A stretch of 64,000 bases of DNA from Petrolisthes cinctipes. Taxonomy: Eukaryota > Arthropoda > Malacostraca > Decapoda > Porcellanidae. Where the stretch lies: NCBI GenBank assembly GCA_033782935.1, contig JAWQEG010000411.1, forward strand, positions 1,609,501 through 1,673,500, written 5' to 3'. The notes under the pieces are model-generated. The model was not told where the DNA came from, ran no database searches, and worked only from the letters and a program-made list of their open reading frames with translations. Made by a program: the position numbers and the translations under genes. This document shows, one piece after another, positions 21,034 through 34,655 of this stretch. The stretch's first letter is position 1, and each line of letters opens with the position of its first letter.

Positions 21034-23778
21034 AGAAGATACATGCACATATTGACTCTGGGAACCAAAAATATCGATTTTCAGCATGTTTTGGGCCTGA
21101 ATTTTGACAATACTCTAACACGGAGTAGGCATGTACAGATCGCTTCTGGGACCCCAAAATATCGAATTTTCGGGTGTTTAGGGCCAGAATTTGAGATATA
21201 AACGGGTACAGAAGATGCATGCACATCTCGACTTTTGCCCGGGCACCTAAAAGATCGATTTTCAGTAAGTTTTTGGCCTGTATTTTGAAAATACTCTAAC
21301 ACGGAGTAGGCATGTACCTTCTGGGATCTCTAAATATCGAATTTTCGGGTGTTTTGGGACTGAATTTGAGATATCGACTTTTTGGCACCTAAAATGTCGA
21401 ATTTTAGCATGTTTTTAGCCTATATTTTGAAAATATTCTAGCACTGTGTAGGCATGTACAGATTGCTTCTGGGACCCCAAAATATTGAATTTTCGGGTGT
21501 TTTGAGCCTGAATTTGAGATATAAACGGGTACAGAAGATACATGCACATATTGACTTTGGGCATCTAAAATATCGATTTTCAGCATGTTTTGGGCCTGTA
21601 TTTTGAAAATACTCTAACACTGAGTAGGCATGTACAGATTGCTTCTGGGACCCCAAAATATTGAATTTTCGGGTGTTTTGAGCCTGAATTTGAGATATAA
21701 ACGGGTACTGAAGATGCATGCACATATCGACTTTTGTGCACCTAATAGATCGATTTTCAGTATGTTTTGAGCATGTATTTTGAAAACACTCTAACACGGA
21801 GTAGGCATGTACAAATCGCTTCTGGGACCCCTAAATATCGAATTTTCGGGTGTTTTGGGACTGAATTTGAGATATCAACTTTTTGGCACCTAAAAGATCG
21901 ATTTTTAGCATGTTTTTAGCCTATATTTTGAAAATATTCTAGCACTAAGTAGGCATGTACAGATTTCTTCTGGGACCCCAAAATATTGAATTTTCGGGTG
22001 TTTTGAGCCTGAATTTGAGATATAAACGGGTACAGAAGATACATGCACATATTGACTTTGGGCACCAAAAATATCGATTTTCAGCATGTTTTGGGCCTGA
22101 ATTTTGAAATTACTCTAACACGGAGTAGGCATGTACAGATCGCTTCTGGGACCCCAAAATATCGAATTTTCGGGTGTTTAGGGCCAGAATTTGAGATATA
22201 AACGGGTACAGAAGATGCATGCACATATCGACTTTTGGGCACCTAAAAGATCGATTTTCAGTATGTTTTTGGCCTGTATTTTGAAAATACTCTAACACGG
22301 AGTAGGCATGTACAGATCGCTTCTGGGACCCCTAAATATCGAATTTTCGGGTGTTTTGGGACTGAATTTGAGATATCGACTTTTTGGCACCTAAAAGATA
22401 GATTTTTAGCACGTTTTTAGCCTATATTTTGAAAATATTCTAGCACTGTACAGATTGCTTATGGGACCCCAAAATATTGAATTTTCGGGTGTTTTGAGCC
22501 TGAATTTGAGATATAAACGGGTACAGAAGATACATGCACATTTGCACAAAACTTTGGGCATCTAAAATATCGATTTTCAGCATGTTTTGGGCCTGTATTT
22601 TGAAAATACTCTAACACTGAGTAGGCATGTACAGATTGCTTCTGGGACCCCAAAATATTGAATTTTCGGGTGTTTTGAGCCTGAATTTGAGATATAAACG
22701 GGTACTGAAGATGCATGCACATATCGACTTTTGTGCACCTAAAAGATCGATTTTCAGTATGTTTTTAGCCTGTATTTTGAAAATACTCTAACACGGAGTA
22801 GGCATGTACAGATACCTTCTGGGACCTCTAAATATCGAATTTTCGGGTGTTTTGAGACTGAATTTGAGATATCGATTTTTGGCATCTAAAATGTCGATTT
22901 TTAGCATGTTTTTAGCCTATATTTTGAAAATATTCTAGCACTGTGTAGGCATGTACAGATTGCTTCTGGGACCCCAAAATATTGAATTTTCGGGTGTTTT
23001 GGGACTGAATTTGAGATATCGACTTTTTGGCACCTAAAAGATCGATTTTTAGCATATTTTTAGCCTATATTTTGAAATTATTCTAGCACTGAGTAGGCAT
23101 GTACAGATTGCTTCTGGGACCCCAAAATATTGAATTTTCGGGTGTTTTGAGCCTGAATTTGGGATATAAACTGGTATAGAAGATACATGCACATATTGAC
23201 TTTGGGCACCAAAAATATCGATTTTCAGCATGTTTTGGGCCTGAATTTTGAAAATACTCTAACACTGAGTAGGCATGTACAGATTGCTTCTGGGACCCCA
23301 AAATATCGAATTTTCGGGTGTTTAGGGCCAGAATTTTAGATATAAACGGGTACAGAAGATGCATGCACATATCGACTTTTGGGCACCTAAAAGATCGATT
23401 TTCAGTATGTTTTGGGCCTGAATTTTGAAAATACTCTAACACGGAGTAGGCATGTACAGATCGCTTCTGGGACCCCAAAATATCGAATTTTCGGGTGTTT
23501 AGGGCCAGAATTTGAGATATAAACGGGTACAGAAGATGCATGCTCATATCGACTTTTGGGCACCTAAAAGATCGATTTTCAGTATGTTTTTAGCCTGTAT
23601 TTTGAAAATACTCTAACACGGAGTAGGCATGTACAGATACCTTCTGGGACCTCTAAATATCGAATTTTCGGGTGTTTTGAGACTGAATTTGAGATATCGA
23701 TTTTTTGGCACCTAAAATGTCGATTTTTAGCATGTTTTTAGCCTATATTTTGAAAATATTCTAGCACTGTGTAGGCAT

Positions 23779-24455
23779 GTACAGATTGCTTCTGGGACCC
23801 CAAAATATTGAATTTTCGGGTGTTTTGAGCCTGAATTTGAGATATAAACGGGTACAGAAGATACATGCACATATTGACTTTGGGCATCTAAAATATCGAT
23901 TTTCAGCATGTTTTGGGCCTGTATTTTGAAAATACTCTAACATTGAGTAGGCATGTACAGATTGCTTCTGGGACCCCAAAATATTGAATTTTCGGGTGTT
24001 TTGGGACTGAATTTGAGATATCGACTTTTTGGCACCTAAAAGATCGATTTTTAGCATATTTTTAGCCTATATTTTGAAATTATTCTAGCACTGAGTAGGC
24101 ATGTACAGATTGCTTCTGGGACCCCAAAATATTGAATTTTCGGGTGTTTTGAGCCTGAATTTGGGATATAAACGGGTATAGAAGATACATGCACATATTG
24201 ACTTTGGGCACCAAAAATATCGATTTTCAGCATGTTTTGGGCCTGAATTTTGAAAATACTCTAACACTGAGTAGGCATGTACAGATTGCTTCTGGGACAC
24301 CAAAATATCGAATTTTCGGGTGTTTAGGGCCAGAATTTTAGATATAAACGGGTACAGAAGATGCATGCACATATCGACTTTTGGGCACCTAAAAGATCGA
24401 TTTTCAGTATGTTATTGGCCTGTATTTTGAAAATACTCTAACAAGGAGTAGGCAT
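23779..24455. repeat. 677-bp expansion inside copy III
   Basis: Copies I and III match at offset 16,009 to 7,769/23,778 and at 16,686 from 7,770/24,456 (tag AGGCATATACAGATACC). The extra length is about one trimer plus one A monomer. It repeats material just to its left, with Abeta variants at 23,049-23,231 and 24,051-24,233. Confidence 0.75.
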
Positions 24456-25692
24456 ATACAGATACCTTCTGGGACCTCTAAATATCGAATTTTCGGGTGT
24501 TTTGGGACTGAATTTGAGATATCGATTTTTTGGCACCTAAAATGTCGATTTTTAGCATGTTTTTAGCCTATATTTTGAAAATATTCTAGCACTGAGTAGG
24601 CATGTACAGATTGCTTCTGGGACCTCAAAATGTTGAATTTTCGGGTGTTTTGAGCCTGAATTTGAGATATAAACGGGTACAGAAGATACATGCACATATT
24701 GACTTTGGGCATCTAAAATATCGATTTTCAGCATGTTTTGGGCCTGTATTTTGAAATTACTCTAACACTGAGTAGGCATGTACAGATTGCTTCTGGGACC
24801 CCAAAATATTGAATTTTCGGGTGTTTTGAGCCTGAATTTGAGATATAAACGGGTACTGAAGATGCATGCACATATCGACTTTTGTGCACCTAAAAGATCG
24901 ATTTTCAGTATGTTTTGAGCATGTATTTTGAAAATACTCTAAAACGGAGTAGGCATGTACAGATCGTTTCTGGGACCCCTAAATATCGAATTTTCGGGTG
25001 TTTTGGGACTGAATTTGAGATATCGACTTTTTGGCACCTAAAAGATCGATTTTTAGCATGTTTTTAGCCTATATTTTGAAAATATTCTAGCACTGAGTAG
25101 GCATGTACAGATTGCTTCTGGGACCCCAAAATATTGAATTTTCGGGTGTTTTGAGCCTGAATTTGAGATATAAACGGGTAATGAAGATGCATGCACATAT
25201 CGACTTTTGTGCACCTAAAAGATCGATTTTCAGTATGTTTTTTGCCTGTATTTTGAAAATACTCTAACACGGAGTAGGCTTGTACAGATACCTTCTGGGA
25301 CCTCTAAATATCGAATTTTCGGGTGTTTTGGGACTGAATTTGATATATCGATTTTTTGACACCTAAAATGTCGATTTTTAGCATGTTTTTAGCCTATATT
25401 TTGAAAATATTCTAGCACTGTGTAGACATGTACAGATTGCTGCTGGGACCCCAAAATATTGAATTTTCGGGTGTTTTGAGCCTGAATTTGAGATATAAAC
25501 GGGTACAGAAGATGCATGCACATACTGACTTTGGGCATCTAAAATATCGATTTTCAGCATGTTTTGGGCCTGTATTTTGAAAATACTCTAACACTGAGTA
25601 GGCATGTACAGATTGCTTCTGGGACCCCAAAATATTGAATTTTCGGGTGTTTTGGGACTGAATTTGAGATATCGACTTTTTGGCACCTAAAA

Positions 25693-27242
25693 GATCGGTT
25701 TTTAGCATATTTTTTGCCTATATTTTGAAATTATTCTAGCACTGAGTAGGCATGTACAGATTGCTTCTGGGACCCCAAAATATTGAATTTTCGGGTGTTT
25801 TGAGCCTGAATTTGGGATATAAACGGGTACAGAAGATACATGCACATATTGACTTTGGGCACCAAAAATATCGATTTTCAGCATGTTTTGGGCCTGAATT
25901 TTGAAAATACTCTAACACTGAGTAGGCATGTACAGATTGCTTCTGGGACCCCAAAATATCGAATTTTCGGGTGTTTAGGGCCAGAATTTTAGATATAAAC
26001 GGGTACAGAAGATGCATGCACATATCGACTTTTGGGCACCTAAAAGATCGATTTTCAGTATGTTTTTGGCCTGTATTTTGAAAATACTCTAACAAGGAGT
26101 AGGCATGTACAGATACCTTCTGGGACCTCTAAATATCGAATTTTCGGGTGTTTTGGGACTGAATTTGAGATATCGATTTTTAGGCACCTAAAATGTCGAT
26201 TTTTAGCATGTTTCTAGCCTATATTTTGAAAATATTCTAGCACTGAGTAAGCATGTACAGATTGCTTCTGGGACCCCAAAATATTGAATTTTCGGGTGTT
26301 TTGAGCATGAATTTGAGATATAAACGGGTACAGAAGATACATGCACATATTGACTTTGGGCATCTAAAATATCGATTTTCAGCATGTTTTGGGCCTGTAT
26401 TTTGAAAATACTCTAACACTGAGTAGGCATGTACAGATTGCTTCTGGGACCCCAAAATATTGAATTTTTGGGTGTTTTGAGCCTGAATTTGAGATATAAA
26501 CGGGTACTGAAGATGCATGCACATATTGACTTTTGTGCACCTAAAAGATCGATTTTCAGTATGTTTTGAGCATGTATTTTGAAAATACTCTAACACGGAG
26601 TAGGCATGTACAGATCGCTTCTGGGACCCCTAAATATCGAATTTTCGGGTGTTTTGGGACTGAATTTGAGATATCGACTTTTTGGCACCTAAAAGATCGA
26701 TTTTTAGCATGTTTTTAGCCTATATTTTGAAAATATTCTAGCACTGAGTAGGCATGTACAGATTGCTTCTGGGACCCCAAAATATTGAATTTTCGGGTGT
26801 TTTGAGCCTGAATTTGAGATATAAACGGGTACAGAAGATGCATGCACATATTGACTTTGGGCATCGAAAATATCGATTTTCAGCATGTTTTGGGCCTGTA
26901 TTTTGAAAATACTAACACTGAGTAGGCATGTACAAATTGCTTCTGGGACCCCAAAATATTGAATTTTCGGGTGTTTTGGGACTGAATTTGAGATATCGAC
27001 TTTTTGGCACCTAAAAGATCGATTTTTAGCATATTTTTAGCCTATATTTTGAAATTATTCTAGCACTGAGTAGGCATGTACAGATTGCTTTTGGGACCCC
27101 AAAATATTGAATTTTCGGGTGTTTTGAGCCTGAATTTGGGATATAAACGGGTACAGAAAATACATGCACATATTGACTTTGGGCATCTAAAATATCGATT
27201 TTCAGCATGTTTTGGGCCTGTATTTTGAAAATACTCTAACAT
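25693..27242. repeat. Trimer/dimer segment between copies III and IV
   Basis: It is built of B, Abeta and Aalpha/Agamma monomers with equivalent points at 25,702, 26,203, 26,704 and 27,026. It contains the 3-bp shortened AAAATACTAACACTGAG near 26,907, shared with about 30,697 and 37,355. Much of it recurs in copy V at offsets 7,438 and 7,792. Confidence 0.75.
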
Positions 27243-30200
27243 TGAGTAGGCATGTACAGATTGCTTCTGGGACCCCAAAATATTGAATTTTCGGGTGTTT
27301 TGAGCCTGAATTTGAGATATAAACGGGTACTGAAGATGCATGCACATATCGACTTTTGTGCACCTAATAGATCGATTTTCAGTATGTTTTGAGCATGTAT
27401 TTTGAAAACACTCTAACACGGAGTAGGCATGTACAAATCGCTTCTGGGACCCCTAAATATCGAATTTTCGGGTGTTTTGGGACTGAATTTGAGATATCAA
27501 CTTTTTGGCACCTAAAAGATCGATTTTTAGCATGTTTTTAGCCTATATTTTGAAAATATTCTAGCACTAAGTAGGCATGTACAGATTTCTTCTGGGACCC
27601 CAAAATATTGAATTTTCGGGTGTTTTGAGCCTGAATTTGAGATATAAACGGGTACAGAAGATACATGCACATATTGACTTTGGGCACCAAAAATATCGAT
27701 TTCAGCATGTTTTGGGCCTGAATTTTGAAATTACTCTAACACGGAGTAGGCATGTACAGATCGCTTCTGGGACCCCAAAATATCGAATTTTCGGGTGTTT
27801 AGGGCCAGAATTTGAGATATAAACGGGTACAGAAGATGCATGCACATATCGACTTTTGGGCACCTAAACGATCGATTTTCAGTATGTTTTTGGCCTGTAT
27901 TTTGAAAATACTCTAACACGGAGTAGGCATGTACAGATCGCTTCTGGGACCCCTAAATATCGAATTTTCGGGTGTTTTGGGACTGAATTTGAGATATCGA
28001 CTTTTTGGCACCTAAAAGATAGATTTTTAGCACGTTTTTAGCCTATATTTTGAAAATATTCTAGCACTGTACAGATTGCTTATGGGACCCCAATATATTG
28101 AATTTTCGGGTGTTTTGAGCCTGAATTTGAGATATAAACGGGTACAGAAGATACATGCACATTTGCACAAAACTTTGGGCATCTAAAATATCGATTTTCA
28201 GCATGTTTTGGGCCTGTATTTTGAAAATACTCTAACACTGAGTAGGCATGTACAGATTGCTTCTGGGACCCCAAAATATTGAATTTTCGGGTGTTTTGAG
28301 CCTGAATTTGAGATATAAACGGGTACTGAAGATGCATGCACATATCGACTTTTGTGCACCTAAAAGATCGATTTTCAGTATGTTTTTAGCCTGTATTTTG
28401 AAAATACTCTAACACGGAGTAGGCATGTACAGATACCTTCTGGGACCTCTAAATATCGAATTTTCGGGTGTTTTGAGACTGAATTTGAGATATCGATTTT
28501 TGGCATCTAAAATGTCGATTTTTAGCATGTTTTTAGCCTATATTTTGAAAATATTCTAGCACTGTGTAGGCATGTACAGATTGCTTCTGGGACCCCAAAA
28601 TATTGAATTTTCGGGTGTTTTGGGACTGAATTTGAGATATCGACTTTTTGGCACCTAAAAGATCGATTTTTAGCATATTTTTAGCCTATATTTTGAAATT
28701 ATTCTAGCACTGAGTAGGCATGTACAGATTGCTTCTGGGACCCCAAAATATTAAATTTTCGGGTGTTTTGAGCCTGAATTTGGGATATAAACTGGTATAG
28801 AAGATACATGCACATATTGACTTTGGGCACCAAAAATATCGATTTTCAGCATGTTTTGGGCCTGAATTTTGAAAATACTCTAACACTGAGTAGGCATGTA
28901 CAGATTGCTTCTGGGACCCCAAAATATCGAATTTTCGGGTGTTTAGGGCCAGAATTTTAGATATAAACGGGTACAGAAGATGCATGCACATATCGACTTT
29001 TGGGCACCTAAAAGATCGATTTTCAGTATGTTTTGGGCCTGAATTTTGAAAATACTCTAACACGGAGTAGGCATGTACAGATCGCTTCTGGGACCCCAAA
29101 ATATCGAATTTTCGGGTGTTTAGGGACAGAATTTGAGATATAAACGGGTACAGAAGATGCATGCTCATATCGACTTTTGGGCACCTAAAAGATCGATTTT
29201 CAGTATGTTTTTAGCCTGTATTTTGAAAATACTCTAACACGGAGTTGGCATGTACAGATACCTTCTGGGACCTCTAAATATCGAATTTTCGGGTGTTTTG
29301 AGACTGAATTTGAGATATCGATTTTTTGGCACCTAAAATGTCGATTTTTAGCATGTTTTTAGCCTATATTTTGAAAATATTCTAGCACTGTGTAGGCATG
29401 TACAGATTGCTTCTGGGACCCCAAAATATTGAATTTTCGGGTGTTTTGAGCCTGAATTTGAGATATAAACGGGTACAGAAGATACATGCACATATTGACT
29501 TTGGGCATCTAAAATATCGATTTTCAGCATGTTTTGGGCCTGTATTTTGAAAATACTCTAACATTGAGTAGGCATGTACAGATTGCTTCTGGGACCCCAA
29601 AATATTGAATTTTCGGGTGTTTTGGGACTGAATTTGAGATATCGACTTTTTGGCACCTAAAAGATCGATTTTTAGCATATTTTTAGCCTATATTTTGAAA
29701 TTATTCTAGCACTGAGTAGGCATGTACAGATTGCTTCTGGGACCCCAAAATATTGAATTTTCGGGTGTTTTGAGCCTGAATTTGGGATATAAACGGGTAT
29801 AGAAGATACATGCACATATTGACTTTGGGCACCAAAAATATCGATTTTCAGCATGTTTTGGGCCTGAATTTTGAAAATACTCTAACACTGAGTAGGCATG
29901 TACAGATTGCTTCTGGGACACCAAAATATCGAATTTTCGGGTGTTTAGGGCCAGAATTTTAGATATAAACGGGTACAGAAGATGCATGCACATATCGACT
30001 TTTGGGCACCTAAAAGATCGATTTTCAGTATGTTATTGGCCTGTATTTTGAAAATACTCTAACAAGGAGTAGGCATATACAGATACCTTCTGGGACCTCT
30101 AAATATCGAATTTTCGGGTGTTTTGGGACTGAATTTGAGATATCGATTTTTTGGCACCTAAAATGTCGATTTTTAGCATGTTTTTAGCCTATATTTTGAA

Positions 30201-30685
30201 AATATTCTAGCACTGAGTAGGCATGTACAGATTGCTTCTGGGACCTCAAAATGTTGAATTTTCGGGTGTTTTGAGCCTGAATTTGAGATATAAACGGGTA
30301 CAGAAGATACATGCACATATTGACTTTGGGCATCTAAAATATCGATTTTCAGCATGTTTTGGGCCTGTATTTTGAAATTACTCTAACACTGAGTAGGCAT
30401 GTACAGATTGCTTCTGGGACCCCAAAATATTGAATTTTCGGGTGTTTTGAGCCTGAATTTGAGATATAAACGGGTACTGAAGATGCATGCACATATCGAC
30501 TTTTGTGCACCTAAAAGATCGATTTTCAGTATGTTTTGAGCATGTATTTTGAAAATACTCTAAAACGGAGTAGGCATGTACAGATCGTTTCTGGGACCCC
30601 TAAATATCGAATTTTCGGGTGTTTTGGGACTGAATTTGAGATATCGACTTTTTGGCACCTAAAAGATCGATTTTTAGCATGTTTT
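27243..30685. repeat. Super-repeat copy IV (copy of 21,621-25,064)
   Basis: The offset is 5,622, then 5,621 after one missing T in ATCGATTTCAGC near 27,700. Shared tags in order are CACCTAATAGATCG, TACAAATCGC, ATATCAACTTTTTGG, GCACTAAGTAGG, the GGCAT-less monomer with TTTGCACAAAAC, CATTGAGTAGG, GCATATACAGATACC and CTCAAAATGTTG. Only a few substitutions separate the two, so the duplication is recent relative to monomer divergence. Confidence 0.85.
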
Positions 30686-33600
30686 GGGCCTGTATTTTGA
30701 AAATACTAACACTGAGTAGGCATGTACAGATTGCTTCTGGGACCCCAAAATATTGAATTTTCGGGTGTTTTGGGACTGAATTTGAGATATCGACTTTTTG
30801 GCACCTAAAAGATCGATTTTTAGCATATTTTTAGCCTATATTTTGAAATTATTCTAGCACTGAGTAGGCATGTACAGATTGCTTCTGGGACCCCAAAATA
30901 TTGAATTTTCGGGTGTTTTGAGCCTGAATTTGGGATATAAACGGGTATAGAAGATACATGCACATATTGACTTTGGGCACCAAAAATATCGATTTTCAGC
31001 ATGTTTTGGGCCTGAATTTTGAAAATACTCTAACACTGAGTAGGCATGTACAGATTGCTTCTGGGACCCCAAAATATCGAATTTTCGGGTGTTTAGGGCC
31101 AGAATTTTAGATATAAACGGGTACAGAAGATGCATGCACATATCGACTTTTGGGCACCTAAAAGATCGATTTTCAGTATATTTTGGGCCTGAATTTTGAA
31201 AATACTCTAACACGGAGTAGTCATGTACAGATCGCTTCTGGGACCCCAAAATATCGAATTTTCGGGTGTTTAGGGCCAGAATTTGAGATATAAACGGGTA
31301 CAGAAGATGCATGCACATATCGACTTTTGGGCACCTAAAAGATCGATTTTCAGTATGTTTTTAGCCTGTATTTTGAAAATACTCTAACACGGAGTACAGA
31401 TTGCTTCTGGGTCCCCAAAATATTGAATTTTCGGGTGTTTTGGGACTGAATTTGAGATATCGACTTTTTGGCACCTAAAAGATCGATTTTTAGCATATTT
31501 TTAGCCTATATTTTGAAATTATTCTAGCACTGAGTAGGCATGTACAGATTGCTTCTGGGACCCCAAAATATTGAATTTTCGGGTGTTTTGAGCCTGAATT
31601 TGAGATATAAACGGGTACAGAAGATACATGCACATATTGACTTTGGGCATCTAAAATATCGATTTTCAGCATGTTTTGGGCCTGTATTTTGAAAATACTC
31701 TAACATTGAGTAGGCATGTACAGATTGCTTCTGGGAACCCAAAATATTAAATTTTCGGGTGTTTTGGGACTGAATTTGAGATATCGACTTTTTGGCACCT
31801 AAAAGATCGATTTTTAGCATATTTTTAGCCTATATTTTGAAATTATTCTAGCACTGAGTAGGCATGTACAGATTGCTTCTGGGACCCCAAAATATTGAAT
31901 TTTCGGGTGTTTTGAGCCTGAATTTGGGATATAAACGGGTATAGAAGATACATGGACATATTGACTTTGGGCACCAAAAATATCGATTTTCAGCATGTTT
32001 TGGGCCTGAATTTTGAAAATACTCTAACACTGAGTAGGCATGTACAGATTGCTTCTGGGACACCAAAATATCAAGTTTTCGGGTGTTTAGGGACAGAATT
32101 TTAGATATAAACGGGTACAGAAGATGCATGCACATATCGACTTTTGGGCACCTAAAAGATCGATTTTCAGTATGTTTTTGGCCTGTATTTTGAAAATACT
32201 CTAACAAGGAGTAGGCATATACAGATACCTTCTGGGACCTCTAAATATCGAATTTTCGGGTGTTTTGGGACTGAATTTGAGATATCGATTTTTTGGCACC
32301 TAAAATGTCGAATTTTACCATGTTTTTAGCCTAAATTTTGAAAATATTCTAGCACTGAGTAAGCATGTACAGATTGCTTCTGGGACCTCAAAATGTTGAA
32401 TTTTCGGGTGTTTTGAGCCTGAATTTGAGATATAAACGGGTACAGAAGATACATGCACATATTGACTTTGGGCATCTAAAATATCGATTTTCAGCATGTT
32501 TTGGGCCTGTATTTTGAAAATACTCTAACACTGAGTAGGCATGTACAGATTGCTTCTGGGACCCCAAAATATTGAATTTTTGGGTGTTTTGAGCCTGAAT
32601 TTGAGATATAAACGGGTACTGAAGATGCATGCACATATCGACTTTTGTGCACCTAAAAGATCGATTTTCAGTATGTTTTTTGCCTGTATTTTGAAAATAC
32701 TCTAACACGGAGTAGGCTTGTACAGATACCTTCTGGGACCTCTAAATATCGAATTTTCGGGTGTTTTGGGACTGAATTTGATATATCGATTTTTTGACAC
32801 CTAAAATGTCGATTTTTAGCATGTTTTTAGCCTATATTTTGAAAATATTCTAGCACTGTGTAGACATGTACAGATTGCTGCTGGGACCCCAAAATATTGA
32901 ATTTTCGGGTGTTTTGAGCCTGAATTTGAGATATAAACGGGTACAGAAGATGCATGCACATACTGACTTTGGGCATCTAAAATATCGATTTTCAGCATGT
33001 TTTGGGCCTGTATTTTGAAAATACTCTAACACTGAGTAGGCATGTACAGATTGCTTCTGGGACCCCAAAATATTGAATTTTCGGGTGTTTTGGGACTGAA
33101 TTTGAGATATCGACTTTTTGGCACCTAAAAGATCGATTTTTAGCATATTTTTTGCCTATATTTTGAAATTATTCTAGCACTGAGTAGGCATGTACAGATT
33201 GCTTCTGGGACCCCAAAATATTGAATTTTCGGGTGTTTTGAGCCTGAATTTGAGATATAAACGGGTACAGAAGATGCATGCACATATTGACTTTGGGCAT
33301 CGAAAATATCGATTTTCAGCATGTTTTGGGCCTGAATTTTGAAAATACTCTAACACTGAGTAGGCATGTACAGATTGCTTCTGGGACCCCAAAATATCGA
33401 ATTTTCGGGTGTTTAGGGCCAGAATTTTAGATATAAACGGGTACAGAAGATGCATGCACATATCGACTTTTGGGCACCTAAAAGATCGATTTTCAGTATG
33501 TTTTGGGCCTGAATTTTGAAAATACTCTAACACGGAGTAGGCATGTACAGATCGCTTCTGGGACCCCAAAATATCGAATTTTCGGGTGTTTAGGGCCAGA

Positions 33601-34655
33601 ATTTGAGATATAAACGGGTACAGAAGATGCATGCACATATCGACTTTTGGGCACCTAAAAGATCGATTTTCAGTATGTTTTGGGCCTGAATTTTGAAAAT
33701 ACTCTAACACGGAGTAGGCATGTACAGATCGCTTCTGGGACCCCAAAATATCGAATTTTCGGGTGTTTAGGGCCAGAATTTGAGATATAAACGGGTACAG
33801 AAGATGCATGCACATATCGACTTTTGGGCACCTAAAAGATCGATTTTCAGTATGCTTTTGGCCTGTATTTTGAAAATACTCTAACAAGGAGTAGGCATGT
33901 ACAGATACCTTCTGGGACCTCTAAATATCGAATTTTCGGGTGTTTTGGGACTGAATTTGAGATATCGATTTTTAGGCACCTAAAATGTCGGTTTTTAGCA
34001 TGTTTTTAGCCTATATTTTGAAAATATTCTAGCACTGAGTAAGCATGTACAGATTGCTTCTGGGACCCCAAAATATTGAATTTTCGGGTGTTTTGAGCCT
34101 GAATTTGAGATATAAACGGGTACAGAAGATACATGCACATATTGACTTTGGGCATCTAAAATATCGATTTTCAGCATGTTTTGGGCCTGTATTTTGAAAA
34201 TACTCTAACACTGAGTAGGCATGTACAGATTGCTTCTGGGACCCCAAAATATTGAATTTTTGGGTGTTTTGAGCCTGAATTTGAGATATAAACGGGTACT
34301 GAAGATGCATGCACATATTGACTTTTGTGCACCTAAAAGATCGATTTTCAGTATGTTTTGAGCATGTATTTTGAAAATACTCTAACACGGAGTAGGCATG
34401 TACAGATCGCTTCTGGGACCCCTAAATATCGAATTTTCGGGTGTTTTGGGACTGAATTTGAGATATCGACTTTTTGGCACCTAAAAGATCGATTTTTAGC
34501 ATGTTTTTAGCCTATATTTTGAAAATATTCTAGCACTGAGTAGGCATGTACAGATTGCTTCTGGGACCCCAAAATATTGAATTTTCGGGTGTTTTGAGCC
34601 TGAATTTGAGATATAAACGGGTACAGAAGGTACATGCACATATTGACTTTGGGCA
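30686..34655. repeat. Super-repeat copy V (copy of ~23.0-26.9 kb with monomer gains and losses)
   Basis: Offsets to the older copy are about 7,771, then 7,763 (after an 8-bp loss near 31,394), then 7,438 (one 325-bp dimer missing) from about 32.8 kb. From about 33.9 kb the offset is 7,792, because two extra 177-bp A monomers are present. The left junction is a B front joined to an A tail within one monomer (30,661-30,720). Confidence 0.8.
33187..33893 (+). repeat. Local run of four A monomers without B (A-A-A-A)
   Basis: Monomer starts are at 33,187, 33,363, 33,540, 33,717 and 33,894 (spacing 176, 177, 177, 177). The last three are nearly identical Aalpha. The corresponding cluster has three A monomers near 7,087, 23,096, 28,717 and 30,867, and two near 25,749. 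The 177-bp period keeps reading frame, producing a 237-codon minus-strand open frame that I attribute to the repeat. Confidence 0.85.

Larger units (their letters stand above)
15007..25692. repeat. Super-repeat copy III (full copy of 1-9,006 plus two expansions)
   Basis: The window's first bases (ACGAGTGTAGAAG) recur at 15,007. Collinearity with copy I continues to 25,692 apart from expansions of 1,003 bp (about 20,031-21,033) and 677 bp (about 23,779-24,455). All rare tags of copy I are present in order. Similarity stops at 9,007/25,693 (CTAAAATATCG against CTAAAAGATCGG). Confidence 0.87.

Noticed and set aside
33174..33887. 237-codon open reading frame on the minus strand with four ~59-residue repeats
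   Set aside because: It is exactly the four-A monomer run. A 177-bp period keeps frame, so a frame open in one A stays open in the next. It starts and stops within satellite monomers, and shorter versions of the same frame occur throughout the window.
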